Shown: positions 32,501 to 40,520 of the stretch, one piece after another
How the letters are laid out: every line of letters starts with the position of its first letter
How positions within the stretch are numbered: position 1 is the first letter of the stretch
NCBI GenBank assembly: GCA_017523995.1
Contig: JAFWUX010000090.1
Coordinates: forward strand, 1-64,000
DNA from: Oscillospiraceae bacterium
Lineage (GTDB): Bacteria > Bacillota_A > Clostridia > Oscillospirales > Ruminococcaceae
Length of the DNA stretch: 64,000 bases
Reading direction: 5' to 3'
Notes under the pieces: generated by a model
The model's input: only the letters and a program-made list of their open reading frames with translations
Told to the model about the DNA's origin: nothing
The model's database searches: none
Made by a program: the position numbers and the translations under genes

Positions 32501-34940
32501 CAGTGTTATCAACAGTGATAGATTTTACCGGAGCCTTTGCCGGATCGCCGGTATTGCCGTATCTGTCCGTGGCATAGGCACGGAGATACAGCGTACCCTC
32601 TTTCAGGGTCTTGTCATTGATGGTGAAGTTTTTGGTCAGATCATACAGCACCATCTTCTTCCATGTCTTCTGATCCTGCGAATACTCAAGTGTACGGGAC
32701 GATACGCCCGCAGTATCACTTGCAGAGACAGAGACAACAAGCGGAGCAGATGCCGAAGCTACCTCAGAGGATACGCCGATTGCGGAAACAACAGGCGGCG
32801 TAACATCGCTGTTCGAGACAAAGCGGTACGGCTCAGAGGGTTTACCTGCATTGCCTGCAGTATCAACTGCATAGACCGTCACGGTGTAACGGGTATCGGG
32901 AACAACCGTGAGGTTGATGCCGAGCTCTTTGTCAATTGTGTATTCTCTTGTCTGGCTGTCTGTCGAGACGATTGCGATAAAGTGATGGAAATCCTCATCA
33001 GCGACATCATCCCATGTGAGCGACGCAGCATTCGGCGTTACACTGACAGGACGAATATTTTTGACCTGTTCCGGTGCTGTGTTGTCAAATGCGACCGAGA
33101 TCACATTTGCTCCGGATGTTTCGTTCTTGTCGCCGTCAGCCGCCATTGCGCGCAGCTGATAAACACCGTCATCGTAATCTGCGGTGTTGATTGTCCAGGA
33201 GAGTGTATCCCCTTCCGTCTCGCAGATCGCCTTCCATGTCTTTCCGTCATCGGCAGAAAGATCACAGCGGACACCTGCCACGCCGTTCTCATCCTTCGCG
33301 GCGATTTCAATCTGAAGATCGCCGGAGACACGCTGACCGCCGGTCGGCGTAAAGCGGATAATTTCAGGCGCAGTTTTGTCAGCAGCAGGCGTGACAGACA
33401 CGGACTTGCTCTTTTCACTTTCCTGACCGTAGCTGTCAACCGTTGAAATCGCATATGTATACTTCTGACCTGCCATCAGCTCAGTATCTGTATAGGAAAG
33501 CTTGTCACGGCCTGTGATTTCTGCTGCAAGATCCCATGTTTTGCCGTCCTTATTCAGACGGTAGACACGGTATCCGGTGGCAGAAGCTTCTGCAGCCATT
33601 GTCCATGTCAGAACAGCGGTTCTGCCGCCTGCTTCCGCCTCAAGCGTGACCGGCTTGAGCGGATGATTCTGGACATTCACGGATGTTTCTGCAGAAGCAG
33701 TCAGACCGTCCGTATCTTTGACAGTAATCGAGATGGTGTAAGCACCGTCAGCGAGCTTTGCTACATCCCAGTGATAATTGATCGTGCTGAGATCCTCTCC
33801 GCCGAGATCAACCTTCTGGGTGACGATTTTTCCGTCCGGTCCTTTGATGTCGAGCTGCATCTCGGAAAGCGGTGCAGCCTGACTGAGGCGAACCGTGAGA
33901 TCGCTGTTTGCATCGGAAACAGACTCAGCCGGAAAATCCGCGCTGGTGATTTCAATTGCAGATGTGTGAACATCAAGCACAAGAGATTTCGCGGTCTCGG
34001 TACCGCTGCTTGTCACTGCCGAAACAGCGTACTCATAATCAGAATCCGCTTCCAGTTTCGTATCGGTATAGGTCAGACCGGTGGTTTCGCCGATCTTTTT
34101 GCCGTCACGGTAAATACGGTAGCCGGTTACGGGCTGATCGGTATACGGCATATCCCATTTGAGCGAAACGGTTTTGCTGCCGATACCGGTTGCCTGCAGC
34201 GATACCGGCTCGTAGAGCGGCTGAACCTTGACGCTTGTTTCGGGCTTGCTTGCATCATAGATATCATAGCCGGAAGTGAAAATATTTGCACCTTCCACCT
34301 GAATCGGGAACTCAGAGAGTTCATCAAAACCGGTCGGTGCAGTGAATGTCAGGACCGCGACATCGCCGCGGTGCAGCGTATCACCGGTGTACAGACCGGA
34401 AAGCTTGACCGATCTGCCGGCTGCAGCGTACTGGCAGTCGCCGGAGATAAACGAAACATCCTTGAGCTTCAGTGCGGAATCAAATCCGACTGTAATCTCA
34501 TATGCAGCGATGTCTTTTGTCCAGTCTACAACAGAAAGTGCAATCCGGAATTCATCGCCGGGGAAACAGGTTGCGTTCGTCATGGCGAGCGTCAGGGACT
34601 CGTCAAGTGCGGTACCGGGCTTCACGGGAATCTCAGCAGAGGCACCGGAAAGAACCTGAGAAAGTGCATACTGATCACGCACATCAATGATTCCGTCTTC
34701 GGTGACATCGTACTGAACAAAGTCCTTCTCGGCAAAAATCGTTTCCGGATGTTCGCCGAGGAGCTTGACCAGTGCAGCCAGATCGTCTTTGTTTCGTTTT
34801 CCGTCGCCGTTGACATCACCGCGGCTTGCGGCTTCTGCTTCGGCAGCGAAAGCTGTTAGCGCTGTTTGCAGCGGAAGTGCATTCAGGAACATAAATGCAG
34901 CGGTTCCGCATGCGAACAGCTTTGTTCGCAATTTTTCCAT
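26505..34940 (-). CDS. Giant multidomain surface protein with dockerins at both ends
   Basis: 2811 residues. Signal peptide 1-33. Dockerin-like module 40-98 (RGDVNGDGKRNKDDLAALV; DVTEDGIIDVRDQ). Cohesin-like module about 112-245. From 250 to about 1140 a chain of fibronectin III and Ig-like modules (TGYRIYRDGK, TGYRVYRLNKDGKTWDL, YAVDTAGNAGKPSEPY). A PKD-like module (GDGESAKKSSVKNALFTHTY), carboxypeptidase-regulatory-like modules, then long beta-rich regions, a possible propeller at about 2100-2500, CARDB-like modules and a C-terminal type I dockerin (GDVNLDGTVELEDAMLALM; DIDKDGIVDVTDAM). No catalytic motif is recognised. A structural or adhesive cellulosome component is the best guess. Start follows AAAAGGAGCTGCT. 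First gene of a two-gene operon. Confidence 0.85.
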   Translation of the reverse strand: MEKLRTKLFACGTAAFMFLNALPLQTALTAFAAEAEAASRGDVNGDGKRNKDDLAALVKLLGEHPETIFAEKDFVQYDVTEDGIIDVRDQYALSQVLSGASAEIPVKPGTALDESLTLAMTNATCFPGDEFRIALSVVDWTKDIAAYEITVGFDSALKLKDVSFISGDCQYAAAGRSVKLSGLYTGDTLHRGDVAVLTFTAPTGFDELSEFPIQVEGANIFTSGYDIYDASKPETSVKVQPLYEPVSLQATGIGSKTVSLKWDMPYTDQPVTGYRIYRDGKKIGETTGLTYTDTKLEADSDYEYAVSAVTSSGTETAKSLVLDVHTSAIEITSADFPAESVSDANSDLTVRLSQAAPLSEMQLDIKGPDGKIVTQKVDLGGEDLSTINYHWDVAKLADGAYTISITVKDTDGLTASAETSVNVQNHPLKPVTLEAEAGGRTAVLTWTMAAEASATGYRVYRLNKDGKTWDLAAEITGRDKLSYTDTELMAGQKYTYAISTVDSYGQESEKSKSVSVTPAADKTAPEIIRFTPTGGQRVSGDLQIEIAAKDENGVAGVRCDLSADDGKTWKAICETEGDTLSWTINTADYDDGVYQLRAMAADGDKNETSGANVISVAFDNTAPEQVKNIRPVSVTPNAASLTWDDVADEDFHHFIAIVSTDSQTREYTIDKELGINLTVVPDTRYTVTVYAVDTAGNAGKPSEPYRFVSNSDVTPPVVSAIGVSSEVASASAPLVVSVSASDTAGVSSRTLEYSQDQKTWKKMVLYDLTKNFTINDKTLKEGTLYLRAYATDRYGNTGDPAKAPVKSITVDNTAPNPPKKLTAEMTVSANVLQWTASDSEDVKYYRIDRSDGNAEKYVTIANVGLNTTYTDKNVAADGIYYYQVSAIDIAGNVSTSAKSGEVHRTPDKVDPVIAECGLTSDQQIVCSVHRSMQILATDDNQIASITAAYRCKDTDQWTALKTTETARNQANTELIVSAELPETILKESSVTVQVTAVDAAGNKAVAEYTYTVDDRKAEIKDAAAKSEGKYVTVSWTCPDVTGVSSFYLWRKIGAGGKETCIAKAAPKEKVTEYSCQDSDLLVGGNMIYRVMALMTNGNSVSVTLDPLKIQAIPQASLEFTSKQVLGMSYSYDARNSKNADDITEVSIVYGDGESAKKSSVKNALFTHTYKEAGTYDVSLTVTNASGLTDTFTGKVTVAEPDIMSTVIATVKKMDGTPAAGAAVYVDVGTEHQSKYMTDANGKVEIVCTAGDHEIGVFGNGYLPATQSCTTRPGGKTELEFSIAQDQLVKADFSVHRMSLSEIKAAGINVKDPENCQLVKIDVDLSYTVTTRVVDHIRIYYDRTNGIVVSSGNGSGGSGGSSSGYDYIVKTITHDVKTVVLMRVPVKAQFIKEFFKVDMIVMNNADAEFPLTDCTASLNLPSGLSLVEDAPSSAPRVVNLGTISGGSQQTVSWIVRGDRNGSYNFSADFSATLQPFNEPVSAHFPSTQPIKVYGQEAAAITVTFDPVLRNKTLYAEVLVDNQSPIDLNELSTDIGQTISEVAGVTAEGTSRAKVYQTRFIDTDGILQIIDKSKNISVLHPGQKFSVVYAINGILSSKLPGFYRKTEAEVRKSSTSSNVKVQVAPIKIANVNDPLYGIAFDPEHDFLFMVTNKNGDVISNANLTLTKGGSTVLTKAADDRGRVVVPRGDDASLYHVAITAEGYENYDEDYVFPKRKSTYIETFAMSGDYEDNAFSLTYALFNSAQDGYIGLLSRTHNVDRNSDITFSITASVGKYNEGAEYQLVQENRVIKKMKAVGRTMAFMELTPNMFRADVPVSIRIIASEGDEFETQLGLKIIEIPRDPSDSTQVQDIEQTIIDTFSDDFTVTVPAPLELQNKLGNYLDMTIMIPNFKNEDLDSPWSVNMTVDGDAISLTIAFGISKELEIGPVGIEFGLEIAASGSIDIESNTAEVSLSVTGSIEGSVETPEFRPAFCPLVFAKFTFSASGSLSVTVTYTHNFNKTGSNSISVGLSGSFEIGVELAAGVGSEDIIAAEAYGAPSFVVEGDIVPDPKITNVALNIDAGFRIVALDHELEDFKIYNGTLQFYPRNGGGGRPRLLLPNGLTVEEVSKNPENYKAISAEDLAAAGEWHGQLRNSMTEIQGGIAFGSTPKIASDGTTAMMVWTMQDAARGLENASYLVYSLYDPDTKSWTTPKAVDDNQNADTAPFLFASEDGIRIAYLESAKVYEEGESDNLETYAKQLQFKTAKYDPTTGAFTNFLTFDANKDGAFASSPVFVRANDTTYLFWKSNANGQIFGNDESNMILCAKETEDGWDTPVVLAENLPESYGFACGNDADGNPLCAYVTGKLDAEEHVVNTLFVIDTEGNVTELATGEIGSPKFEKIPGKDASGLIWYQNGKLCATSDYKTAADLCSEKIGVTERYAIAGDRIIFLHKTDKRAEVFSTRYDAESGEFTNPVSIEAGEDIYYESISVGQCGEDTLYAMRRTAATLAEDKIQTSSALAGGILTDTADIRVGETAFSYENAAAGEKLPISMAVYNDGTSDVAELTLHILDENGAEVASDTQAAGIMSGASKVVEFAPVMPENLHAAVYTAKVTASENDKTPDNNAAEIDLSKTDLAIETDTTYIGNKTNVTIFAVNRSSVPSAAVIHIKPASADEETLTLFCEEIAPHSSAYWRLDSADLLGDIYRGFVYVTVESEAVDANENNNQKCIILSKSGMDPYAAGDVNLDGTVELEDAMLALMCYTSRVANRSNLGFSYTQQRCADIDKDGIVDVTDAMGILRYYVECISGSVKIGFTEYLAKDQNGGAKHESE

Positions 34941-35027
34941 AGCAGCTCCTTTTCAATAATATGATAGGTTTTGTACGGATATCTGCAAACCATTTGTTAT
35001 ATATGTTTGCATCTATACGAATAGTTT

Positions 35028-35056
35028 ATTCTATCACATTTCCGTGCAAATGTCAA
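35028..35056 (-). promoter_or_regulatory. Promoter of the giant surface-protein operon
   Basis: On the minus strand TTGACA (35051-35056) and TAGAAT (35028-35033), spacer 17, leader about 80 bases. Confidence 0.75.
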
Positions 35057-35178
35057 TATATAGAAGTATGAATGCGCAATATCTGGCAATCTGAATGCAT
35101 CTTAGCAAGAAAGCGGAAACATATTGATCAGAAATCCTATACTATTTATATATGATATACAGACTATCAGCTATCCAC

Positions 35179-35207
35179 TTGACGATTTGGGAAAGATGTG
35201 ATAATAT
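35179..35207 (+). promoter_or_regulatory. Promoter of alcohol dehydrogenase and cobalamin genes
   Basis: TTGACG (35179-35184) and TAATAT (35202-35207), spacer 17. It is the only good promoter I find ahead of the cobalamin cluster, so it may drive both. Confidence 0.65.
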
Positions 35208-35240
35208 ATGTGTATCAGATAAAACATGGAGGCAAGATTC

Positions 35241-36314
35241 ATGAAATATTACATGCCGACAAAAGTTTACAGTGAACCGGACTGCATTGCGCATCATGCA
35301 GAGGAGATTGCAGCATTCGGTTCTCATGCGCTGATTGTCACAGGCAGATGCTCTGCGAAGAAAAACGGCGCGCTTGATGATATGACCGCAGCACTGCAAA
35401 ATAACGGTCAGCAGTTCACGCTTTTCGATGAGATTGAAGAAAACCCTTCTGTTGAGACAGTCATGAAAGCGCGTGATACGGGTCTGCGATGCGGTGCCGA
35501 TTTTGTGATCGGAATCGGCGGCGGCTCCCCGATGGACGCTGCAAAAGCAATTGCTCTGATGATGAACCGTCCCTACAGCGACTGGGATGCACTCTACACA
35601 GCGGGCAGCTCCCCTGCTCTGCCGGTCATAGCCGTCCCGACAACATGCGGAACCGGCTCGGAGGTCACGGGCGTTTCCGTCCTGACGAGGCATGACCTGA
35701 AAACAAAGGTCTCGATCAAACATAAAATCTTCTCGTCGCTCGCTTTGATCGACGGCAGATACATTTGCAATACACCGCACAAAATCATCGTCAATACAGC
35801 GATTGATGCTCTCTCACATCTGATCGAAAGCTGTGTGAACACGCAGCCACACTGTTTCAGCGAGATGAGTTCATATGCCGGACTGCGTCTCTGGGGCGAA
35901 TGCAGACCCAATATCGAAGGGAGTGCACCGATTGACCCCGAAGCAGCACAGAAGCTGATGAATGCCTCAGCGCTTGCCGGTATGTCCATCGCACAGACCG
36001 GCACTGCGATTCCGCATGCGCTCAGCTATATGCTGACGTATCACGCGGGCGTTCCCCACGGAGCCGCAGTTGGTGCCTTTCAGGCGAATTATCTTGATTT
36101 TGCAGAGCATTCTCTGCGCGAAAAGATTTTGCTGGCTGCCGGATTCCGTGATACCAATGAACTCAGATCATTTATTCATAATCTCGCACCGGTTCAGGTT
36201 GACCATGCACTGCTGGAATCTTCCGCTGACAGCGTCCTGCAGAATCCGGAGAAGCTGCGGCTCTGTCCGTATCCGATTGACAAAGAAATCATGCAAAAGC
36301 TGATTGCAATCTGA
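35241..36314 (+). CDS. Iron-containing alcohol dehydrogenase
   Basis: 357 residues of the group III (Fe-ADH) family. NAD(P)-dependent interconversion of alcohol and aldehyde in the cytoplasm. The nucleotide-binding stretch is GIGGGSPMDAAKAIAL; metal ligands lie in NTAIDALSHLIES and TAIPHALSYML with YHAGVPHGAAVGAF. The start is placed at the ATG 8 bases after GGAGG rather than the ATG overlapping that site. It precedes the cobalamin genes by 71 bases in the same direction with no terminator between. A role in propanolamine or propanediol metabolism linked to B12 is possible, but nothing in the sequence shows the substrate. Confidence 0.85.
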   Translation: MKYYMPTKVYSEPDCIAHHAEEIAAFGSHALIVTGRCSAKKNGALDDMTAALQNNGQQFTLFDEIEENPSVETVMKARDTGLRCGADFVIGIGGGSPMDAAKAIALMMNRPYSDWDALYTAGSSPALPVIAVPTTCGTGSEVTGVSVLTRHDLKTKVSIKHKIFSSLALIDGRYICNTPHKIIVNTAIDALSHLIESCVNTQPHCFSEMSSYAGLRLWGECRPNIEGSAPIDPEAAQKLMNASALAGMSIAQTGTAIPHALSYMLTYHAGVPHGAAVGAFQANYLDFAEHSLREKILLAAGFRDTNELRSFIHNLAPVQVDHALLESSADSVLQNPEKLRLCPYPIDKEIMQKLIAI

Positions 36315-36385
36315 CAGAAGGCAGATTACGGTTTTGGCTCTATTTGCTCTCATTCAACTGATCCCCAACCAGTGAGGTGAACTGC

Positions 36386-36883
36386 GTGATCCATTATTAT
36401 TACGGCAACGGAAAAGGAAAAACTACCGCAGCGATCGGTGCTTGCATACGTGCAGCCGGTGCCGGAATGCAGTGCGCTGTTGTGCAGTTTCTCAAAAACG
36501 GCTCAAGCAGTGAGATAACAATGCTCCGCTCGCTCGGGATACCCGTTTATGCATGCAGTTTTCAGGGCGTTCGCTTTTTTCGGGACATGTCGGAATCGGA
36601 GCAGCAAACTGTCATCAGCGAACATAACGGGAATCTGCGCAGGCTCATCGGGATGCAGGCAGATTTTATGGTTCTCGATGAGCTCGGCGATGCTCTGCGG
36701 CGGAATGCGGTTGATTGTTCGCTTGTCAGCCGGATACTTGATCTGCAGGATTGCGAGATCATTCTCACCGGACACAAGCAGGTTCCCGAAATCATGGAAC
36801 GAGCCGATTACATCACTGAATTCCGCTCGGTCGCGCATCCCTATCAGGACGGCATTGCTGCCCGGAAAGGAATCGAATATTGA
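36386..36883 (+). CDS. cobO: Cob(I)yrinic acid a,c-diamide adenosyltransferase (CobA/CobO type)
   Basis: 165 residues. Transfers the adenosyl group of ATP to cob(I)alamin precursors to form the Co-C bond. P-loop YGNGKGKTTAAIGACIRA near the start, VVQFLKNGSSSE, FMVLDELGDAL (Walker B) and LTGHKQVPEIMERADYITEF, all typical for CobO/BtuR. A GTG start is chosen because AGGTG lies 6 bases upstream; an in-frame GTG three codons earlier overlaps that site. First of seventeen cobalamin genes. The next gene starts on a TTG overlapping its TGA. Confidence 0.93.
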   Translation: MIHYYYGNGKGKTTAAIGACIRAAGAGMQCAVVQFLKNGSSSEITMLRSLGIPVYACSFQGVRFFRDMSESEQQTVISEHNGNLRRLIGMQADFMVLDELGDALRRNAVDCSLVSRILDLQDCEIILTGHKQVPEIMERADYITEFRSVAHPYQDGIAARKGIEY

Positions 36884-38007
36884 ATCTCTATACCTATCGA
36901 AACGGCAAACGCCTGCGATGCGGCTACACAACCGGTTCCTGCGCAGCCGGTGCCGCCAAAGCAGCAGCAGAAATGCTGCTCTCCGGTCAGGTCTGCCCGC
37001 AGATATCACTCATGACACCTGCCGATATCCTGCTGAATCTTGATATTTGCGAGATTAGTATGCAGCAGGAATCCGTCACCTGTGCCGTGCAGAAAGACAG
37101 CGGAGACGATCCCGATGCAACACGCGGGATTCTGATTTATGCAACTGTATCAAAAGCGGATACCGGCGTTGAAATTGCAGGCGGCACCGGCATCGGGACT
37201 GTGACAAAGCCCGGGCTCGATCAGCCCGTCGGTTCAGCGGCGATTAACTCCGCACCGCGCAGGATGATCACTGAAGCTGTGACTGAAACAGCGGAAAAGC
37301 ACGGCTATTCCGGCGGATTCCGCATCGTGATTTCAGCCCCGGAAGGCACGGAGATCGCAAAAAAGACGTTTAATCCGCGCATGGGCATCATCGGCGGGAT
37401 TTCCATTATCGGCACCACCGGAATCGTTGAACCCATGAGCAATTCTGCGATTATTGAGACAATCCGGACAGAAGCGAACATGCGCAAAGCTGCCGGACTT
37501 CAAACGCTGGTGCTGACTGTCGGCAATTACAGCGAACAGTTTATTCGGCTGCAAAAGCCCGCTCTCTCCGAGATTTCTGTGATGTGCAGCAACTTTATCG
37601 GTGAGGCTGTGGATATCGGTGTATCGCTCGAATTTTCCGATATTCTGCTGATCGGTCATATCGGCAAACTCGTCAAACTCGGGTCAGGCATCATGCAGAC
37701 ACACTCGTCATATGCGGACGGCAGAATGGAGACGCTGATCACTTGTGCTGCGCTTGCCGGTGTGCAGCGCGATATCCTGCTGCGGATCAATGACTGCGTG
37801 ACAACCGACGCAGCGCTTGAAATTCTCTTTGAGACCGACAGCGCCGTGCAGACGCTTGATATCCTGACGGAACGCATCGGGCATTATCTCACCGCGCGCG
37901 TTCACGATCAGGTGCGGATCGGCGCTGTGATCTTTTCCAATCAGCATAATCTGCTGCTGAAAACATCGCTGGCAGATCAAATTCTGGATACAGTTACAGG
38001 AGAATAA
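36880..38007 (+). CDS. cbiD: Cobalt-precorrin-5B C1-methyltransferase
   Basis: 375 residues; CbiD methylates C1 of cobalt-precorrin-5B with SAM in the anaerobic pathway. Diagnostic N-terminus LRCGYTTGSCAAGAAKAAA, then GGTGIGTVTKPGL and a middle block GIIGGISIIGTTGIVEPMS. Starts with TTG overlapping the cobO stop. CbiD together with CbiG and CbiK marks the oxygen-independent, early-cobalt route. Confidence 0.95.
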   Translation: MNLYTYRNGKRLRCGYTTGSCAAGAAKAAAEMLLSGQVCPQISLMTPADILLNLDICEISMQQESVTCAVQKDSGDDPDATRGILIYATVSKADTGVEIAGGTGIGTVTKPGLDQPVGSAAINSAPRRMITEAVTETAEKHGYSGGFRIVISAPEGTEIAKKTFNPRMGIIGGISIIGTTGIVEPMSNSAIIETIRTEANMRKAAGLQTLVLTVGNYSEQFIRLQKPALSEISVMCSNFIGEAVDIGVSLEFSDILLIGHIGKLVKLGSGIMQTHSSYADGRMETLITCAALAGVQRDILLRINDCVTTDAALEILFETDSAVQTLDILTERIGHYLTARVHDQVRIGAVIFSNQHNLLLKTSLADQILDTVTGE

Positions 38008-38008
38008 C

Positions 38009-38764
38009 ATGGTACATTTTGTCGGAGCCGGATGCGGTGCACCGGATTTAATTACAGTTCGCGGTCAGCGCTTGCTAACAGAAGCGGATGTTGTGATCTA
38101 TGCAGGCTCGCTCGTCAATCCGGAACTGCTGGAATGCACGAAAGCAGACTGTGAAATCTATAACAGCGCCGTTATGACATTAGATGAAGTGATTGCTGTC
38201 ATGGTACGCGCAGAATCCGCAGGAAAAACAACCGTCCGCCTGCACACCGGCGATCCGTCTCTCTACGGTGCAATCCGCGAGCAGATGGACAAACTGGACG
38301 CGCTTTCTATTTCATATGATATCTGCCCCGGCGTGAGTTCATTTTGCGGCGCTGCTGCAGCGCTCAAAGCTGAGTACACACTGCCGGATGTCTCGCAGAC
38401 CGTGATCATCACGCGAATGGCAGGGCGCACACCGGTTCCGGAGCGTGAACAGATTGAGCAGCTTGCCAGACATCAGGCAACAATGGTGATTTTTCTGAGC
38501 ACAGGCATGCTGCCGGCGCTTTCTGCAGCACTGATCAGCGGCGGATATCCGGAGTCAACACCTGCTGCAATTGTCTATAAGGCAAGCTGGCAGGATGAAA
38601 AGGTCTGCCGTTGTACGGTCAGGACGCTTGCAGAAACCGCAGAAGCAAATGATATCCGGAAGACTGCTTTGATTTGCGTCGGGCGTTTTCTCGGTGATGA
38701 TTATGCGCTTTCAAAGCTCTATGACCCTGCCTTTGAGACGGAATTCAGAAAGGCTGCGTTATGA
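38009..38764 (+). CDS. cbiF: Cobalt-precorrin-4 C11-methyltransferase
   Basis: 251 residues, tetrapyrrole methylase fold. VHFVGAGCGAPDLITVRG at the start, LHTGDPSLYGAIREQMD (SAM-binding GDP loop) and CPGVSSFCGAAAAL are hallmarks of CbiF/CobM. SAM methylates C11. One base separates it from cbiD, and its stop overlaps the cbiG start (ATGA). Confidence 0.95.
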   Translation: MVHFVGAGCGAPDLITVRGQRLLTEADVVIYAGSLVNPELLECTKADCEIYNSAVMTLDEVIAVMVRAESAGKTTVRLHTGDPSLYGAIREQMDKLDALSISYDICPGVSSFCGAAAALKAEYTLPDVSQTVIITRMAGRTPVPEREQIEQLARHQATMVIFLSTGMLPALSAALISGGYPESTPAAIVYKASWQDEKVCRCTVRTLAETAEANDIRKTALICVGRFLGDDYALSKLYDPAFETEFRKAAL

Positions 38765-39798
38765 AACGGATCGCGATCATCAGCCTGACCGAATCAGGCA
38801 GAGTACTGTCTGAGACGATTGCGGCAAATCTGAACGGATACCAAATCAGGCGATACTGCTTCTATAAACATGCGGATGAACATGCCGAATCGTTTACTGA
38901 TCTGTCGGATTTGACCGCATCCATTTTTGAGAAAACAGATGCACTCATATTTCTGACGGCATGCGGGATTGCAGTGCGTATGATTGCGCCGCTGCTGAAA
39001 TCCAAGCTGACTGATCCGGCTGTGATTGCCGCGGATCAGTCAGGCGCGTTTATTATCCCGCTGCTCTCCGGACATATCGGCGGTGCAAATCTGCTTGCGA
39101 AAAAAATCGCGGAGATTACCGGCGGCACGGCAGTCATCACAACTGCTACAGATTCTGGCGGGCTGTTTTCACCGGATTGCTTCGCGTTGCAAAACAACCT
39201 CCTGATTACGGATATGGATGCTGCAAAAGAAATCGCTGCGGCAGCGGTAAACGGAGAGCAGATCGGATTTCAAAGTGATCTTCCATTTCAGGCACTCCCC
39301 TCACCTTTGACCGAGTCCGGCTCGCTTCGATGCGGAATCTATGTGGGTACAGATACATCTATCAGCCCGTTTCCTCTCACGCTGCATCTTGTGCCGCGCA
39401 ATCTTGTGCTCGGGATCGGATGCAAAAGCGGCGCAAATCAGGATGATATTCAACGAGCAGTCAAGCAGGCTTTGCAGACGCAACATCTGGATTTCCGGCG
39501 TATCTGCGCTGTTTCCAGTATTGATCTGAAAGCAGATGAGCCCGGATTGCGCGCATTCTGCAGCAGCCATGATCTCCCGTTTTCTACGTACAGCGCAGAT
39601 GAACTCATGCAGGTCAGCGGGACATTCACCGCCTCTGATTTCGTCAGACAGGTTACCGGTGCCGACAATGTCTGCGAACGCAGCGCTGTCCGATGCAGCG
39701 GCGGCAGGCTCATCATGCGTAAGTATGCTTTCGCAGGCGTAACGGTCGCCTGTGCAGAAAAACAAACAGTTCTCAGATTTGAAAGGACGGAATTATGA
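38761..39798 (+). CDS. cbiG: Cobalt-precorrin-5A hydrolase
   Basis: 345 residues. CbiG opens the delta-lactone of cobalt-precorrin-5A and releases acetaldehyde, the step that replaces oxygen-dependent ring contraction. N-terminal block LTACGIAVRMIAPLL and PLLSGHIGGANLLAKKIAE; C-terminal domain LVLGIGCKSGANQDDIQ with SSIDLKADEPGL. ATGA overlaps with both neighbours. Confidence 0.95.
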   Translation: MKRIAIISLTESGRVLSETIAANLNGYQIRRYCFYKHADEHAESFTDLSDLTASIFEKTDALIFLTACGIAVRMIAPLLKSKLTDPAVIAADQSGAFIIPLLSGHIGGANLLAKKIAEITGGTAVITTATDSGGLFSPDCFALQNNLLITDMDAAKEIAAAAVNGEQIGFQSDLPFQALPSPLTESGSLRCGIYVGTDTSISPFPLTLHLVPRNLVLGIGCKSGANQDDIQRAVKQALQTQHLDFRRICAVSSIDLKADEPGLRAFCSSHDLPFSTYSADELMQVSGTFTASDFVRQVTGADNVCERSAVRCSGGRLIMRKYAFAGVTVACAEKQTVLRFERTEL

Positions 39799-40520
39799 TT
39801 CTTTATGTGGTCGGGTTCGGCAGCGGCAGCCGATGCAGTATGACTGCCGAAGCGGAGCAGGCAATCTCGGACAGTACACTGATTGTCGGCTATCAGACTT
39901 ATGTTGAGATCATGCGCGGATTCTTTCCGGAAAAGGAATACCGTGCAACCGGCATGCGGCAGGAAACCGCGCGCGTTCGTGAAGCGCTTGAGGCGGCACA
40001 GTATGAAAATACTGCACTGGTTTGCAGCGGCGATCCGGAGCTCTACGGCATGGCGGGTCTTGCCTATCAGCTCAGGGCAGACTATCCGGATGTGATCATT
40101 CAGGTTGTGCCGGGTGTCTCTGCTGCTTTCACCGGCGGCGCACTGCTCGGTGCCCCTCTGACACATGACTTTGCCGTCATCAGTCTGTCCGACCTGCTGA
40201 CATCGCCCGAGACGATCCGGAAACGCCTCTGCTGTGCAGCGGAAGCGAACTTCGTGATTGTACTGTATAATCCGTCCTCGAAACACCGTCCTGAGCATCT
40301 CATGCGGGCATGCGATCTGATTCTGCAATACCGTTCACCGGAAACCGTCTGCGGGTATGTCCGGAACATCGGCAGAGAGGATCAGAGCTACCGCGTTCTG
40401 TCTTTGCAGGAGCTTCGGGACACGCAGGTCGATATGTTTACGACCGTCTTTATCGGCAACTCTGAGACAATGCTCATCGACGGCAAAATGGTCACACCGC
40501 GGGGCTACCGCGATGTCTAA
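39795..40520 (+). CDS. cbiH: Precorrin-3B (cobalt-factor III) C17-methyltransferase
   Basis: 241 residues, tetrapyrrole methylase. Motifs GFGSGSRCSMTAEAEQAI, CSGDPELYGMAGLAYQL, VVPGVSAAFTGGALLGAPL and LYNPSSKHRP, as in CbiH/CobJ. It carries out C17 methylation with ring contraction. Its last codons contain the start of the next gene. Confidence 0.95.
   Translation: MILYVVGFGSGSRCSMTAEAEQAISDSTLIVGYQTYVEIMRGFFPEKEYRATGMRQETARVREALEAAQYENTALVCSGDPELYGMAGLAYQLRADYPDVIIQVVPGVSAAFTGGALLGAPLTHDFAVISLSDLLTSPETIRKRLCCAAEANFVIVLYNPSSKHRPEHLMRACDLILQYRSPETVCGYVRNIGREDQSYRVLSLQELRDTQVDMFTTVFIGNSETMLIDGKMVTPRGYRDV

Larger units (their letters stand above)
34941..35240. other. Divergent intergenic region with two promoters
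   Basis: About 300 bases between the divergent giant surface gene and the alcohol dehydrogenase. Apart from the two promoters listed separately I see no gene, riboswitch or hairpin; in particular there is no B12 box ahead of the cobalamin genes. Confidence 0.6.

Noticed and set aside
32154..34859. Further long plus-strand frames across the giant gene
   Set aside because: Antisense shadows of the 2811-residue gene with the same unnatural Cys/Arg-rich composition and no ribosome site.
36315..36385. Possible B12 riboswitch ahead of cobO
   Set aside because: The 71-base gap has no B12 box, no P1-type pairing and is far too short.
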